A stretch of DNA of 57,245 nucleotides, taken from positions 1 through 57,245 of the forward strand of contig JALEKN010000044.1 in assembly GCA_022769125.1 (NCBI GenBank). The letters run 5' to 3'. A model generated the notes under the pieces. It made no database searches. It was given only the letters and a program-made list of their open reading frames with translations, and was not told the DNA's origin. This document shows, one piece after another, positions 1 through 9,606 of this stretch; the stretch's first letter is position 1; every line of letters begins with the position of its first letter. Source of the stretch: Agathobacter sp. GTDB lineage: Bacteria; Bacillota; Clostridia; Lachnospirales; Lachnospiraceae. Position numbers and translations under genes: made by a program.

Positions 1-1
1 C

Positions 2-967
2 AGGATGGCACCACTGATTTTTGTATCAACTCTTATCACACACCTTTTTGGCGGTTCAGCCGGTCGTGAAGGAGCAGCCCTCCAGATGGGTGGAAGCATC
101 GGCAACTCGATCGGAAAATTTTTCAAATTTGATGAAAAGGATAAGCATGTAATGATCATGTGCGGCATGAGCGCTGCTTTCTCTGCATTGTTTGGCACTC
201 CGATGGCAGCAGCCATCTTTCCGATGGAAATGGTCAGCGTCGGCGTTATGTATTATATTGCGCTGGTTCCATGCGTGATCAGTTCGCTGGTTGCTCATGG
301 AATTGCAGTTTCCTTCGGTGTCTCCAATGAACTGTTTCTGATCGGGGAGGTTCCGGAATTTGGCATTTTATCCTCTGTCAAAATATCCGCGCTCGCCATC
401 CTGTGCGCATTGGTCAGCATCCTCTTCTGTGTCATTTTGCATCAGACAGAGCATCTGTACCGGAAATTCTTCAAGAATCCCTACCTCCGCGTTTTTGCAG
501 GCGGCTGCTTTGTTGTTCTTCTTACCTGTCTGGTAGGAAGTCAGAGCTACAACGGCACCGGAATCAATATTATCGAAAACTGTATCAACGGAACTGTACG
601 CCCGGAAGCTTTTCTGCTCAAGATGGTTTTTACCGCGCTTACACTCGGAGCCGGTTACAAGGGAGGCGAAATCGTCCCATCCTTCTTCACCGGAGCAGCC
701 TTTGGCTGTTTGTTTGGCAACCTGCTTGGATTCTCCCCGACACTTTGTACTGCGGTCGGCATGACCTCAGTTTTCTGTGGGGTAACCAATTCTCCGATCA
801 CCTCACTGCTCATCAGCTTTGAACTTTTCGGCTATGACGGGATGCCATACTTTCTTCTTGCAACAGCCTTTAGCTACATGCTTTCCGGTTATTTTGGTCT
901 CTATCGCAGCCAGAAGATTGTCTATTCAAAGTACAAAACAAACTACATCAACAAGACAACCCACTAG
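2..967 (+). CDS. ClC-family chloride channel/antiporter, 5' end off the window
   Basis: Membrane ClC protein that moves chloride, probably in exchange for protons. The reading frame is open to the left edge, and the N-terminal helices with the first selectivity motif are missing, so this is the C-terminal ~320 residues. Near the start is GREGA, the equivalent of the GREGP/GKEGP motif that carries the gating glutamate; its usual proline is alanine. A GGEIVPSFF segment near residue 220 matches the GxFxP anion-site motif. Several hydrophobic helices follow. There is no C-terminal CBS domain. The stop overlaps the stop of the convergent pullulanase gene within CTAG. Channel versus antiporter cannot be decided. 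Confidence 0.9.
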   Translation, partial: RMAPLIFVSTLITHLFGGSAGREGAALQMGGSIGNSIGKFFKFDEKDKHVMIMCGMSAAFSALFGTPMAAAIFPMEMVSVGVMYYIALVPCVISSLVAHGIAVSFGVSNELFLIGEVPEFGILSSVKISALAILCALVSILFCVILHQTEHLYRKFFKNPYLRVFAGGCFVVLLTCLVGSQSYNGTGINIIENCINGTVRPEAFLLKMVFTALTLGAGYKGGEIVPSFFTGAAFGCLFGNLLGFSPTLCTAVGMTSVFCGVTNSPITSLLISFELFGYDGMPYFLLATAFSYMLSGYFGLYRSQKIVYSKYKTNYINKTTH

Positions 968-2898
968 TCATCCATCTGCTTTGACTGCACTGCGATCAGT
1001 GCAGATTTCGGCAGGATTTCGGTATTCTCTGCAATGCTGTAAAGGATATCACATCCTGCCTTTTCTCCACTTACATACACCTGAAGCCGTCCGTCAAAAG
1101 GAAGCTTCACTTCTTTTTTCTCCCAATTGGCATTCAGCGCAACATATATCTTTTCTTCCGGCGTTTCAATCCAAAAAGCTACAACATTATCCGGAGCATT
1201 ATCATCAAAATGCAGCTGCATGCGCACCTGGTCTGCACTTTCAAATCGAAGTGCCGGATGTTTTTTGCGAAAAGCGATAAGCCCTCTGTAATAGTCAATC
1301 AGCAAGCGGTGTGCATACGCTGCATCATAGCGGATATTATTGGTAAATCTAGGCATATTGTAGCTGTTTTCACACAGCTCCCCTGTCCCCTCGATCGGCT
1401 TGCTTCTTCCAAACTCCTCACCTGACAGAAAAAATGGGATTCCCTGGCTGGTTAAAACAACTGCCGCTCCCAGACGGTTCATCGCAAGAAGTTCTTCCTC
1501 TGTTGCGTCCGGGCAGGTTGTCTGAAGCTTATCCCAAAGCGTCAAGTTGTCATGGCAGGAAATATAATTAACAACCTCTGCCGGATTTGCCGCCCATGGT
1601 CCGGTCGTCGTATAGGTATAGGCCCTATAATCTACCTGTGGATGCATCGTTGCACCTGTCACCGAATAGCGGATGTCATTCTCATAGTGCTCTTTTCCAT
1701 TGATGAACCCGGTCTCCAGATGGTAAAACACATGTCCACGGACCGTATCTCTTATATCATCCGAGAAGGCGCCGATTCCCTTGATTTTAGATATATTTGC
1801 CTTTAAGGCACGTACATCATCCGGCAGGGTGGATGCCCCACCTGTCCAGCCCTCACCATACAAAAGCACATCCGGGCGGATTTTTCGAAGTTCATCCGAG
1901 ATCATCTGCATTGTTTCAAGATCCAGGACCCCCATAAGATCAAACCGGAACCCATCGATATGGTATTCCGTCATCCAATATTTCAAAGAATCTATAATGT
2001 ACTTACGCACCATGGTACGCTCAGACGCAATTTCATTTCCGCAAGCGGAAGCATCTGAATATCCGGTTTCCGTTTTACGGTAAAAATAATCCGGGGCAGT
2101 CTTCTGAAAGCAGCTGTGCTCAATATCGTAGGTATGATTGTATACCACATCCATGATCACACCGATTCCCTCTGCATGAAAAGCCTGGATCATAGTCTTC
2201 ATTTCACGGATCCGGACTTCTCCATGAAACGGATCGGTCGAATAGGAACCTTCCGGAACATTATAATTAACCGGATCATATCCCCAATTATACTGTTCGG
2301 TCACAGTATCAGCTTCATCAATACTCCCAAAGTCATAGGAAGGCATGATCTGCACATGCGTAATACCAAGCCACTTTAAATAGTCAAGTCCCGTAGGCAT
2401 TCCCTGCGGACTCTTTGTCCCCTTCTCCGCAAGTCCTAAAAATTTGCCCTTGTGGCGTACCCCGGAGGTTGCATCATTCGTAATATCCGCAACCGACACT
2501 TCGCAGATGATTGCATCTGTCGGGGATGCAAGAGCCGGCCCTTTCTCATCTAAGAAACCATCCGGATTTGTTTCCAGAAGGTCAACCACCATTGCCCGCT
2601 TGCCGTTTACTCCGGCAGCCACCGCATACGGATCGACCGTCTCCCTTGTCACACCATCGATGGTAACAAGATAGGTATAATAGATACCCGCAAAATCTGC
2701 GCGGCGTTCCAGCATCCATGTTCCACCCTTGCTTTTTGTCATGTCAGCCGTTGTAATAAGGCAGTCCCCGTCTCCTTCTTTGTACAGACACAGCTTGACG
2801 TTTTCAGCCGTTGGCGCCCACAGACGAAAAATTGCCTTCTCTGATGTATATGTGACGCCAAGGTCATTTCCAAGATAGGTCTCCCATTGCTTTTCCAT
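964..2898 (-). CDS. pulA: Type I pullulanase (GH13_14), intracellular
   Basis: Debranching enzyme that hydrolyses alpha-1,6 bonds in pullulan, glycogen or starch-derived dextrins. The product is 644 residues with an N-terminal CBM48-like domain (~1-95) and a GH13 barrel. YNWGYDP (~203-209) is the type I pullulanase signature. DVVYNH, GFRFD (nucleophile D ~320), GEGW (acid/base E ~349) and SCHDN are GH13 regions I-IV. There is no signal peptide, so it is probably cytoplasmic and acts on imported maltodextrins or glycogen. The chosen ATG has AGAGGTG eight bases upstream; an ATG eight codons earlier in frame lacks a good site. It is transcribed alone from a strong promoter just upstream. Confidence 0.95.
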   Translation of the reverse strand: MEKQWETYLGNDLGVTYTSEKAIFRLWAPTAENVKLCLYKEGDGDCLITTADMTKSKGGTWMLERRADFAGIYYTYLVTIDGVTRETVDPYAVAAGVNGKRAMVVDLLETNPDGFLDEKGPALASPTDAIICEVSVADITNDATSGVRHKGKFLGLAEKGTKSPQGMPTGLDYLKWLGITHVQIMPSYDFGSIDEADTVTEQYNWGYDPVNYNVPEGSYSTDPFHGEVRIREMKTMIQAFHAEGIGVIMDVVYNHTYDIEHSCFQKTAPDYFYRKTETGYSDASACGNEIASERTMVRKYIIDSLKYWMTEYHIDGFRFDLMGVLDLETMQMISDELRKIRPDVLLYGEGWTGGASTLPDDVRALKANISKIKGIGAFSDDIRDTVRGHVFYHLETGFINGKEHYENDIRYSVTGATMHPQVDYRAYTYTTTGPWAANPAEVVNYISCHDNLTLWDKLQTTCPDATEEELLAMNRLGAAVVLTSQGIPFFLSGEEFGRSKPIEGTGELCENSYNMPRFTNNIRYDAAYAHRLLIDYYRGLIAFRKKHPALRFESADQVRMQLHFDDNAPDNVVAFWIETPEEKIYVALNANWEKKEVKLPFDGRLQVYVSGEKAGCDILYSIAENTEILPKSALIAVQSKQMDD

Positions 2899-2955
2899 TC
2901 TTTCACCTCTTACAAGACACATTTCGCAAAAATATTTTCGTTTTTTTTCGTATTT

Positions 2956-2984
2956 ATTATATTTTATATATTTTCATCTGTAAA
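2956..2984 (-). promoter_or_regulatory. Promoter of pulA
   Basis: On the minus strand, TTTACA (2979-2984) is followed after exactly 17 bases by a consensus TATAAT (2956-2961). The start of transcription would lie about 50 bases upstream of the pullulanase ATG. No clear cre box was recognised in the 130-base gap. Confidence 0.7.
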
Positions 2985-3026
2985 TCGTGACTTTTACTAA
3001 CTTTTAGCAAATCTTTTGGGCTATTT

Positions 3027-4199
3027 TCACATATTGCCACGAAACAATTTTCGTACTTCGTCCATTACAGACTCGCTAAAAGACGGACTGTGTCTTACCG
3101 CTTTTTCCACGGAACAAATGATTTTTGCCAATTCCTCCTCGCAAAGATCTTCTTCCTCTTCATATGCGACAAGTACAAAAAGAATCAGACAGCAAAAATG
3201 AAACATGCTTTTTATGACGGGTCCCAAAATATAGCAATCCGCCTGTGCTTCCAGATAAGATTGCATAAGAATGTAAGAAAAATAAGCATGAAACAGATGC
3301 ATCAGTTCCGGCTTTTGCGACAGCATCTTCTCCATCCTCTCCTCAAACACTGCATCGGCTGCAGCTTCGTACAAGCTGCCAAACTGATTTTTGTAGTGCC
3401 GGATCAGACGGTGCATATAAGGATTGCGTGCCTTCGTGCAGGATGCAGTCAGCCTCCCGTAGATAAATTTATTCAGAAAACTGATTGAAAAAAGACCATA
3501 CTTTGTCCCCATTTTTGCAATCTCCGGCACCCGGATTTTCTCCTTCTGTTCCTTTGTAAGAGGAATACTTAATGCTTCTGCCGCCGCAACTCCATCACTT
3601 CCAAGTACATACTGTTTGACGTAAGTATGTTCGTAGATTACTTTCATGCTATGCCGCCATTGTCCCGGATGCTCGTCCCAATAAGAAAGAACCCGGCTGC
3701 GGTCACGCATGAAAAAGGCAAACAGCTCCACGTCCATATGCTCTACTTCAAAATATGCTTCCGTTGCTTCATCCGTCTGCTCATATCCGATTGTTCCAAG
3801 TGTATCTTGCTTTGCAGCTCTTTGAACAAAAAGCCGTGCCGCCTCATAGCATGCAAGTTCCAGGCTAACCTCACGATAGTCCCCATATGCGATACACCGC
3901 CGCGGGAAAATACGGCAGATCTTTGGCATCAGTTCCTCCCTGCTTTTACATGCCAGCTCACACAGGCGATCCCCAGTAAAAAATGGGCAGCGCCCATCCG
4001 CCGAGAACCGTACCTCCCGCTCCGCCGCCTTATTTTGATACGAAAAAAGGCGAAGCCTTGCTCCCAGCAGGCCTCGCTCATTTTTTTGTCTCGTATAGGT
4101 TGCATCATCGATCAGGATTCCCCAGCCCTTGCAACAGGTGAACGGGCATTGATCCTTGATACAGGTAAAATCTTTTCCAAAATCAACCACATGATTCAT
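3027..4199 (-). CDS. FliB-like flagellin lysine-N-methylase family protein
   Basis: A 390-residue protein whose N-terminus has the cysteine pattern of the FliB family (C-x5-C-x3-CC-x-GW, residues ~13-27, then further cysteines around 75-95 in GRCPFF and CELACKSREELMPKICRIFPRR). FliB methylates lysines on flagellin in Salmonella; the cysteines probably hold a metal or Fe-S cluster. No flagellar gene lies in the window. Lachnospiraceae often carry such stand-alone copies, so the substrate may not be flagellin. ATG is preceded by GGAGGAAGA. It starts 30 bases after bioY ends and is probably cotranscribed with it. Confidence 0.8.
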   Translation of the reverse strand: MNHVVDFGKDFTCIKDQCPFTCCKGWGILIDDATYTRQKNERGLLGARLRLFSYQNKAAEREVRFSADGRCPFFTGDRLCELACKSREELMPKICRIFPRRCIAYGDYREVSLELACYEAARLFVQRAAKQDTLGTIGYEQTDEATEAYFEVEHMDVELFAFFMRDRSRVLSYWDEHPGQWRHSMKVIYEHTYVKQYVLGSDGVAAAEALSIPLTKEQKEKIRVPEIAKMGTKYGLFSISFLNKFIYGRLTASCTKARNPYMHRLIRHYKNQFGSLYEAAADAVFEERMEKMLSQKPELMHLFHAYFSYILMQSYLEAQADCYILGPVIKSMFHFCCLILFVLVAYEEEEDLCEEELAKIICSVEKAVRHSPSFSESVMDEVRKLFRGNM

Positions 4200-4229
4200 G
4201 TAGTCTTCCTCCTCGCCATCGCGTTTCCC

Positions 4230-4793
4230 TTATTCGGCGAGAAGATTTGCCTTTCTCAGTGCATTTCTTATTGCAATCGCGATCAGATACGCCGCAGCGA
4301 CTGATGCGATATCCTTTGCCAGATAAGGAAGCGATCCTACTGAAAACGCATACAAAAGTGTAGTGCCGGCAACGAATTTCAACTGGATGCTTCCGAGAAT
4401 GTGGCAGCATGCAAGTCCGACCGCTGCAAACACGATCGACAAGCCAACACCGGCTGCCTTATTCTTCTGCTTGCCTCTGATATCAAACGCAAGCCCGCTG
4501 AAAAACGCCATCAGGATAAATCCAAACAGATATCCGCCGCTTGTTCCAAACAACACACCCGGACCAGCCTTCATTCCTGCGTACACCGGTACGCCGACAA
4601 GGCCAAGCAGCACATAGAGTGCAGCAGACGCTGTACCGCACTTTTTTCCAAGAACGAATCCGGCAAGCGCGATCGCAAAGGTCTGTAAGGTAAACGGAAC
4701 TCCCCACAGTGTCGGGATCGTAAGGATCGACAGCACGGAGATCACCGCAGCGAACATAGCAATAAAACAAATGGAACGAATCGATAATTTCAT
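4230..4793 (-). CDS. bioY: BioY biotin transporter substrate-binding (S) component
   Basis: Integral membrane protein (187 residues, about six helices) that binds biotin and works alone or with an ECF energising module. The typical BioY core is visible: LTIPTLWGVPFTLQTF near the N-terminus, then LYVLLGLVGVPVYAG and GTSGGYLFGF. The ATG at 4793 has AGAGGAGG upstream; a TTG 13 codons earlier in frame is less likely because it would lie upstream of that site. A BirA-type operator overlaps its promoter, which fits repression by biotin-loaded BirA. No ecfAT genes are nearby. Confidence 0.94.
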   Translation of the reverse strand: MKLSIRSICFIAMFAAVISVLSILTIPTLWGVPFTLQTFAIALAGFVLGKKCGTASAALYVLLGLVGVPVYAGMKAGPGVLFGTSGGYLFGFILMAFFSGLAFDIRGKQKNKAAGVGLSIVFAAVGLACCHILGSIQLKFVAGTTLLYAFSVGSLPYLAKDIASVAAAYLIAIAIRNALRKANLLAE

Positions 4794-4837
4794 AACACAA
4801 AAATCCTCCTCTTTTTCATCTATCGATGTCAAGGAGG

Positions 4838-4891
4838 ATTCTAGCGCAATTGTTTTTAATTGTCAACCATATCTTAATATTAGTTTACAAT
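4838..4891 (-). promoter_or_regulatory. bioY promoter with overlapping BirA operator
   Basis: Minus-strand promoter TTGACA (4861-4866), 17-base spacer, TAGAAT (4838-4843). An inverted repeat formed by ATTGTCAACC (4859-4868) and AGTTTACAAT (4882-4891), 8 of 10 positions symmetric and separated by 13 bases, matches the BirA box known from Firmicutes (TTGTAAACC, gap, GGTTTACAA). One half-site covers the -35, so bound BirA should block RNA polymerase. The distal half-site overlaps the stop end of the asparaginase gene. Confidence 0.83.
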
Positions 4892-5883
4892 CTTTTCTGA
4901 AAGATCAGATCGTAATTGATCTTATGGTAAAACATTTCTTCCTGCTGCTCCTGCCGGATGTTGGCAAGCAGCCACATCAGCTTCGCGACAACGGACTCCA
5001 ATGTCATGTCGTAAGACTCTAATATGTGGCAGGCACTCTTGATCTCATTGCCAACCTCATACACCGTCATGTCACTGCCCTCATGCGCCACCTGCGTTGA
5101 GATGACCACCAGCTTCTGTGGGAACTCCCTGCACAGCCCGGCAAATGCCGCCCGGATGGAATGCGGGATACCGCCCACACCAAAGCTCTCCACGATCAGC
5201 GCATCATAGTTTTCAAAGATCATGCGAAGGAATTTCGGACTGATGCCCGGTATCAGCTTAAGCAGAAAAACATTCGGGTTCATCTGTGGGTAAAAGCACA
5301 CCTCCTCACGATAAGGCTGCATTGGAATATAGCGCATGACCGTCCGGTCCTGGATCACGGCAAGTGAAGGGAAATCGATGCTTGAAAATGCGTTGTAGCT
5401 CTTCGAGCGCACCTTCTTTGCGCGCGTCCCCGCGATCACCTTCCCGTCAAATACGATCTGCACGCCCTGCGACTCATCATCCGCCGCATACAAAAAGCTG
5501 TCCGTCAGGTTCGTCTTTGCGTCCGTGATATCGAGATCGATCGGCTTTTGTGAACCGGTGATCACGATCGGTTTACGGGAGTTCTGGATCATGTAGGACA
5601 ATGCCGCCGCTGTGTACGCCATCGTGTCTGTCCCGTGTGCCAGCACAAATCCGTCATACGCCTCGTAATTGTCCCGGATGCACTCGGTCATCTTCTTCCA
5701 ATGCTCCGGCTCGATGTTCGTGCTGTCCAGATTTAACAGCTGGATCGTCTCAACCTGACAGATGTCCCGCACATCCGGCACATACGAGAGCAGCTCCTCC
5801 GGTGTGATCTGCGGTATCAGTCCTGTCTGTGAACGCTTGGATGCGATCGTCCCGCCGGTTGCGATCAGTAAGATTTTTTTCAT
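4885..5883 (-). CDS. ansA: Type I (cytoplasmic) L-asparaginase
   Basis: Hydrolyses L-asparagine to aspartate and ammonia. The 332-residue length and lack of a signal peptide fit the cytoplasmic AnsA type. The first threonine motif ATGGTIAS (~8-15) and the second motif LAHGTDTMAYTA (~84-95) carry the catalytic threonines and the TD pair. The ATG follows the trpD stop by only three bases with no good ribosome binding site, suggesting translation coupled to trpD. It therefore sits as the last gene of the trp operon, an unusual place that puts it under T-box control unless it has an internal promoter. Confidence 0.93.
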   Translation of the reverse strand: MKKILLIATGGTIASKRSQTGLIPQITPEELLSYVPDVRDICQVETIQLLNLDSTNIEPEHWKKMTECIRDNYEAYDGFVLAHGTDTMAYTAAALSYMIQNSRKPIVITGSQKPIDLDITDAKTNLTDSFLYAADDESQGVQIVFDGKVIAGTRAKKVRSKSYNAFSSIDFPSLAVIQDRTVMRYIPMQPYREEVCFYPQMNPNVFLLKLIPGISPKFLRMIFENYDALIVESFGVGGIPHSIRAAFAGLCREFPQKLVVISTQVAHEGSDMTVYEVGNEIKSACHILESYDMTLESVVAKLMWLLANIRQEQQEEMFYHKINYDLIFQKRL

Positions 5884-5886
5884 GTA

Positions 5887-6909
5887 TTATCGGTTGGTAG
5901 CCTCGATAAACGCCTCCAGCTTCTGCAATGCCTTTCCGCTGTCAATCAGCTCTGCCGCAAGGGCAATGCCCTCCGCGAGGGTGGATGCCTTCTCCCCGAT
6001 ATAGAGGGATGCACCTGCATTGAGAAGCACGGTGTCTCTCTTGGCTCCACGCTCCTTTCCGCTTAATATATCGCGCGTGATCTGCGCGTTTACTTCCGGT
6101 GTACCGCCCACTAAGTCTTCCTTTTTGCAGCGGGCAAGTCCGAAGTCCTCCGGCGCAATGTCATACGTCCGGTAATTTCCATTGTTAAACTCGCACACCA
6201 TAGTTGGTCCGACCAATGAGATCTCATCTAAGCGTTCTCTTCCGAATACGACCATGCCGTTCTTAACGCCTAAGCTGTATAGCACATGTGCAAGCGGCTC
6301 AACAAGTGTCTCGTCATATACACCGAGGAGCTGGCGCTTCGGGTGTACCGGATTGGTCAGCGGTCCTAAGATATTAAATACGGTGCGGATGCCAAGCTCC
6401 TTGCGGATCGCTCCAACATACTTCATGGACGTGTGGTATTTCTGTGCGAAGAAGAAGCACAGACCGGTCTCTTTTAACAGTTCCATGCACTTTTCCGGCT
6501 CCAGGTTGATGTTGACTCCGAGTGCCTCCAGACAGTCAGCCGTTCCGCAGCTTGAGGATGCCGCACGGTTGCCGTGCTTGGATACCTTCATTCCGCCTGC
6601 CGCTGCGACAAATGCAGAGGTGGTCGAAATGTTAAAGCTGTGCGCATTGTCTCCGCCTGTGCCAACGATTTCAAAGGTGTCCATATCTCCTGCATCGACC
6701 GTCAGCGCATGTTCACGCATGGCTGCCGCACATCCGGCGATCTCATCAATTGTCTCTGCCTTCGTGCTCTTTGTCGAGAGTGCAGCTAAAAATGCTGCAT
6801 TCTGTGTCGGGGTTGTCGCCCCGCTCATGATTTCATTCATGACTGCATACGCTTCATCGTATGTCAGATCCTGCTTATCTACAATTTTAACAATAGCTTC
6901 TTTGATCAT
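5887..6909 (-). CDS. trpD: Anthranilate phosphoribosyltransferase
   Basis: Second step of tryptophan synthesis: joins anthranilate with PRPP. The 340-residue protein has the GTGGD phosphate-binding loop (~83-87), the SFNIST motif, [12 protein letters not shown] (~106-117) and the C-terminal domain with GRERLDE. It is a single-function TrpD, without the TrpG domain found in enterics. AGGAGG precedes the ATG. It is the last trp gene here, after trpA, whereas the usual Firmicutes order has it between trpG and trpC. Confidence 0.97.
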   Translation of the reverse strand: MIKEAIVKIVDKQDLTYDEAYAVMNEIMSGATTPTQNAAFLAALSTKSTKAETIDEIAGCAAAMREHALTVDAGDMDTFEIVGTGGDNAHSFNISTTSAFVAAAGGMKVSKHGNRAASSSCGTADCLEALGVNINLEPEKCMELLKETGLCFFFAQKYHTSMKYVGAIRKELGIRTVFNILGPLTNPVHPKRQLLGVYDETLVEPLAHVLYSLGVKNGMVVFGRERLDEISLVGPTMVCEFNNGNYRTYDIAPEDFGLARCKKEDLVGGTPEVNAQITRDILSGKERGAKRDTVLLNAGASLYIGEKASTLAEGIALAAELIDSGKALQKLEAFIEATNR

Positions 6910-6921
6910 TTTATCATCCTC

Positions 6922-7722
6922 CTACATTGCATTCAATTCTTTCTTAAAATTCTTTATGTAATCCTCGGCAGCCTTTGCATCAAAATTATTTTCACGCAAA
7001 AGCTCAATAAAGTGTGTGCCGACGATTGCTCCGTCGATATGCTCCTTCACCGGGGCAACATCCGCTGCTGTGCGGATTCCAAATCCCATCATGACCGGGA
7101 TCTTTGACTGTGCCTTTACCGAAGCAAGATACTCTGCAACCTTGCTGTGGAAGGCGGCGCCCTGACCTGTAACGCCCATCTGGGATACGCAATAGACAAA
7201 TCCTCTCGCATTCTTAAGAATCATCGGAATACGCTGTGCCGATACCGGGGAAACTAATTGCAACAGTATCGTTTTGTCGCTGTCTGCAAGCGCCTGCATC
7301 AGCTCATCCTGCTCCTCAAACGGCAGATCCGGGATGATCAGCCCATCCACACCTGCCTCCTTGCACTTATCTGCAAAAGCCTGCACACCATAATGGACAA
7401 TTGTGTTGTAATACATCATAAAGACGATTGGAACCTGCACCCCTTCCGCACGAAGTTCCTCCAGGCAGGCGAATATCTTTTTTAAGGTTGCACCGTTTAA
7501 GATTGCCTCGTAGGATGCCTGCTGGATCACCGGTCCATCTGCAATCGGATCGGAAAACGGGATTCCAAGCTCTATGATGTCACAGCCGGCGCGTTCCTGC
7601 GCCTTTACGAGTTCTTTCGTTTTTTCCATATCCGGCAGCCCTGCCGTCAGATAAGTGATAAAAGCCTTTTCCTGTCTCTCTTTCAAATTATCCAGACATG
7701 CTTCGATTCGATTTATGCTCAT
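6922..7722 (-). CDS. trpA: Tryptophan synthase alpha chain
   Basis: Cleaves indole-3-glycerol phosphate to indole and glyceraldehyde 3-phosphate. The 266-residue TIM barrel shows the family signature around ELGIPFSDPIADGP, containing the catalytic glutamate and aspartate, and the phosphate-binding end MGFGIRTAADV. GGGAGGAAG precedes the ATG. It lies 18 bases after trpB and 12 bases before trpD, within the trp operon. Confidence 0.97.
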   Translation of the reverse strand: MSINRIEACLDNLKERQEKAFITYLTAGLPDMEKTKELVKAQERAGCDIIELGIPFSDPIADGPVIQQASYEAILNGATLKKIFACLEELRAEGVQVPIVFMMYYNTIVHYGVQAFADKCKEAGVDGLIIPDLPFEEQDELMQALADSDKTILLQLVSPVSAQRIPMILKNARGFVYCVSQMGVTGQGAAFHSKVAEYLASVKAQSKIPVMMGFGIRTAADVAPVKEHIDGAIVGTHFIELLRENNFDAKAAEDYIKNFKKELNAM

Positions 7723-7740
7723 TGTCTCTTCCTCCCTCGT

Positions 7741-8928
7741 CTAGTTCATATAGCCTTTTCCAGCAAGATAATCCGCAATTGTGTTGACATCCTTGTCGCC
7801 GCGTCCGGACAGACACATCACGATGGACTGATCCATCGTCATCTCCTTTGCCAGCTTAAATACATACGCCATCGCGTGCGCACTCTCAATTGCCGGGATG
7901 ATGCCCTCCATCTGGGTAAGTTCCATGAGCGCGTCCATTGCCTCCTTATCCGTGATGGAAACATACTCGGCACGCTTCGTATCCCTAAGGTATGCATGCT
8001 CCGGTCCTACCCCCGGATAATCAAGCCCTGCGGAAATAGAATGTGCAAGCTGTACATTCCCGTCCGTATCCTGCAGCAGATACGAACGCATGCCGTGCAG
8101 CACGCCCGGCTGTCCAAGAGCCATTGCAGAAGCATGTTCCCCGGTCTCGATTCCCTTTCCGGCAGCCTCGACACCGATCAGTCTTACGTCCGGCTCATCG
8201 ATAAAATCCGCAAACATTCCGATGGAGTTGGAGCCGCCGCCCACGCAGGCAACCACAACGTCCGGGTTCTTTCCCTCCGCTTCCAGATGCTGTCTCTTTG
8301 CCTCCCTGCTGATCACCGACTGAAATTCCTTGACCATCTTCGGATACGGATAGGGTCCGACCGCAGAACCTATGATATAGAACGTGTCCTCTGCCGTCTT
8401 TGCCCATGTACGGATTGCCTCGTTTGTGGCATCCTTTAGCGTGTTGCTGCCGGATTCCACCGATACAACCTTTGCGCCGAGCATCTCCATACGCATGACA
8501 TTGAGTGCCTGACGCGCGATATCTTCTTTTCCCATATAGACCGTACACTCCATGTTAAAAAGCGCTGCGCCAGTCGCTGTTGCAACACCGTGCTGTCCTG
8601 CACCGGTCTCTGCAATCACCTTCGTTTTTCCCATCCGCTTTGCAAGCAGGATCTGTCCAATGACGTTGTTGATCTTGTGTGCTCCGGTGTGGTTTAGGTC
8701 CTCTCTCTTTAAGTAGATCTTGGTGCCGTACTTCTCACTTAAACGCTCCGCATAGTACAGCGGTGTCTCTCTTCCGACATACTGTGTGAGATAATAGTGA
8801 TACTGCCGAATAAATTCCGGGTCGTGGATTGCCTCCTCAAACGCCTTGTCAACCTCCGCGAGTGTATTCATCAATGACTCGGACACATACTGTCCGCCAA
8901 ATTCTCCGTAATATGCTTTCTTATTCAT
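7741..8928 (-). CDS. trpB: Tryptophan synthase beta chain
   Basis: Pyridoxal-phosphate enzyme that condenses indole with serine. The 395-residue length is normal. HTGAHKINN carries the lysine that binds PLP (~87), GAGQHGVA follows, and [10 protein letters not shown] binds the cofactor phosphate. This is the TrpB1 type that pairs with TrpA. Its start overlaps the end of trpF by eight bases, and a GGGAGG site lies inside the trpF end. Confidence 0.98.
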   Translation of the reverse strand: MNKKAYYGEFGGQYVSESLMNTLAEVDKAFEEAIHDPEFIRQYHYYLTQYVGRETPLYYAERLSEKYGTKIYLKREDLNHTGAHKINNVIGQILLAKRMGKTKVIAETGAGQHGVATATGAALFNMECTVYMGKEDIARQALNVMRMEMLGAKVVSVESGSNTLKDATNEAIRTWAKTAEDTFYIIGSAVGPYPYPKMVKEFQSVISREAKRQHLEAEGKNPDVVVACVGGGSNSIGMFADFIDEPDVRLIGVEAAGKGIETGEHASAMALGQPGVLHGMRSYLLQDTDGNVQLAHSISAGLDYPGVGPEHAYLRDTKRAEYVSITDKEAMDALMELTQMEGIIPAIESAHAMAYVFKLAKEMTMDQSIVMCLSGRGDKDVNTIADYLAGKGYMN

Positions 8929-9589
8929 GCCTTATATCCTCCCTTATGTTCTTTACCATCCTTGTGATCTCTAAGACCTTTATCTCATCCTTGCCGTTTT
9001 CGCCCTCCACCTTGGAGCTTACGTCGATGACATCCGGTGCAAAAAGTGTCATCGCCTGCTGTACATTGTCACTTCCGATTCCTCCTGCAAGGATCAGCTT
9101 CCTGCCGCCAAACACATCCGAAAACCGTGGTTCTTTGCGCAACTCCCGCAAAAGCTCCCAATCGAATGGAATTCCGCTACCGCTTCTTGCCCCATCGATC
9201 ACGATTCCTTGTATCTTCACTTCCAGCTCTTTGGGAAGTTCCTTGAAGAAGATCTGCTTTTCGGTCAAATCTGCTTCCTTGGCAATATGAAATGCGTACC
9301 ATACCGGAAGCCGTGTATTTTCTAATACCTCACGGCTCAGCAGTCCATGTACCTGAAGGATATCAAAACCACTTTCCTCGATTTGCTTTGCCAATGCCAC
9401 ATCCGGTGATACCGTAACTGCCACTCTTTGAATACATCGATCCAACCGTTTCATAATTTGCTGTGCCTGTGCAAATGTCACATTTCGTTTACTCTTTTCG
9501 TAAAAGACAAATCCTGCGTAATCCGCCCCGGCCTCATTTAAATACTGTGCTTCCGTTTCTTTTGTCAAACCGCATATTTTAATCTGCAT
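8921..9589 (-). CDS. trpF: Phosphoribosylanthranilate isomerase
   Basis: Amadori isomerase of the tryptophan pathway. The 222-residue TIM barrel begins with [11 protein letters not shown] (catalytic cysteine ~5) and GADYAGFVF. The catalytic aspartate lies near [12 protein letters not shown], and [11 protein letters not shown] is the phosphate-binding loop. It is a separate protein, not fused with trpC as in E. coli. Overlaps trpB by eight bases. Confidence 0.95.
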   Translation of the reverse strand: MQIKICGLTKETEAQYLNEAGADYAGFVFYEKSKRNVTFAQAQQIMKRLDRCIQRVAVTVSPDVALAKQIEESGFDILQVHGLLSREVLENTRLPVWYAFHIAKEADLTEKQIFFKELPKELEVKIQGIVIDGARSGSGIPFDWELLRELRKEPRFSDVFGGRKLILAGGIGSDNVQQAMTLFAPDVIDVSSKVEGENGKDEIKVLEITRMVKNIREDIRHE

Positions 9590-9606
9590 ATCTCATCTCC
9601 TGCCAA

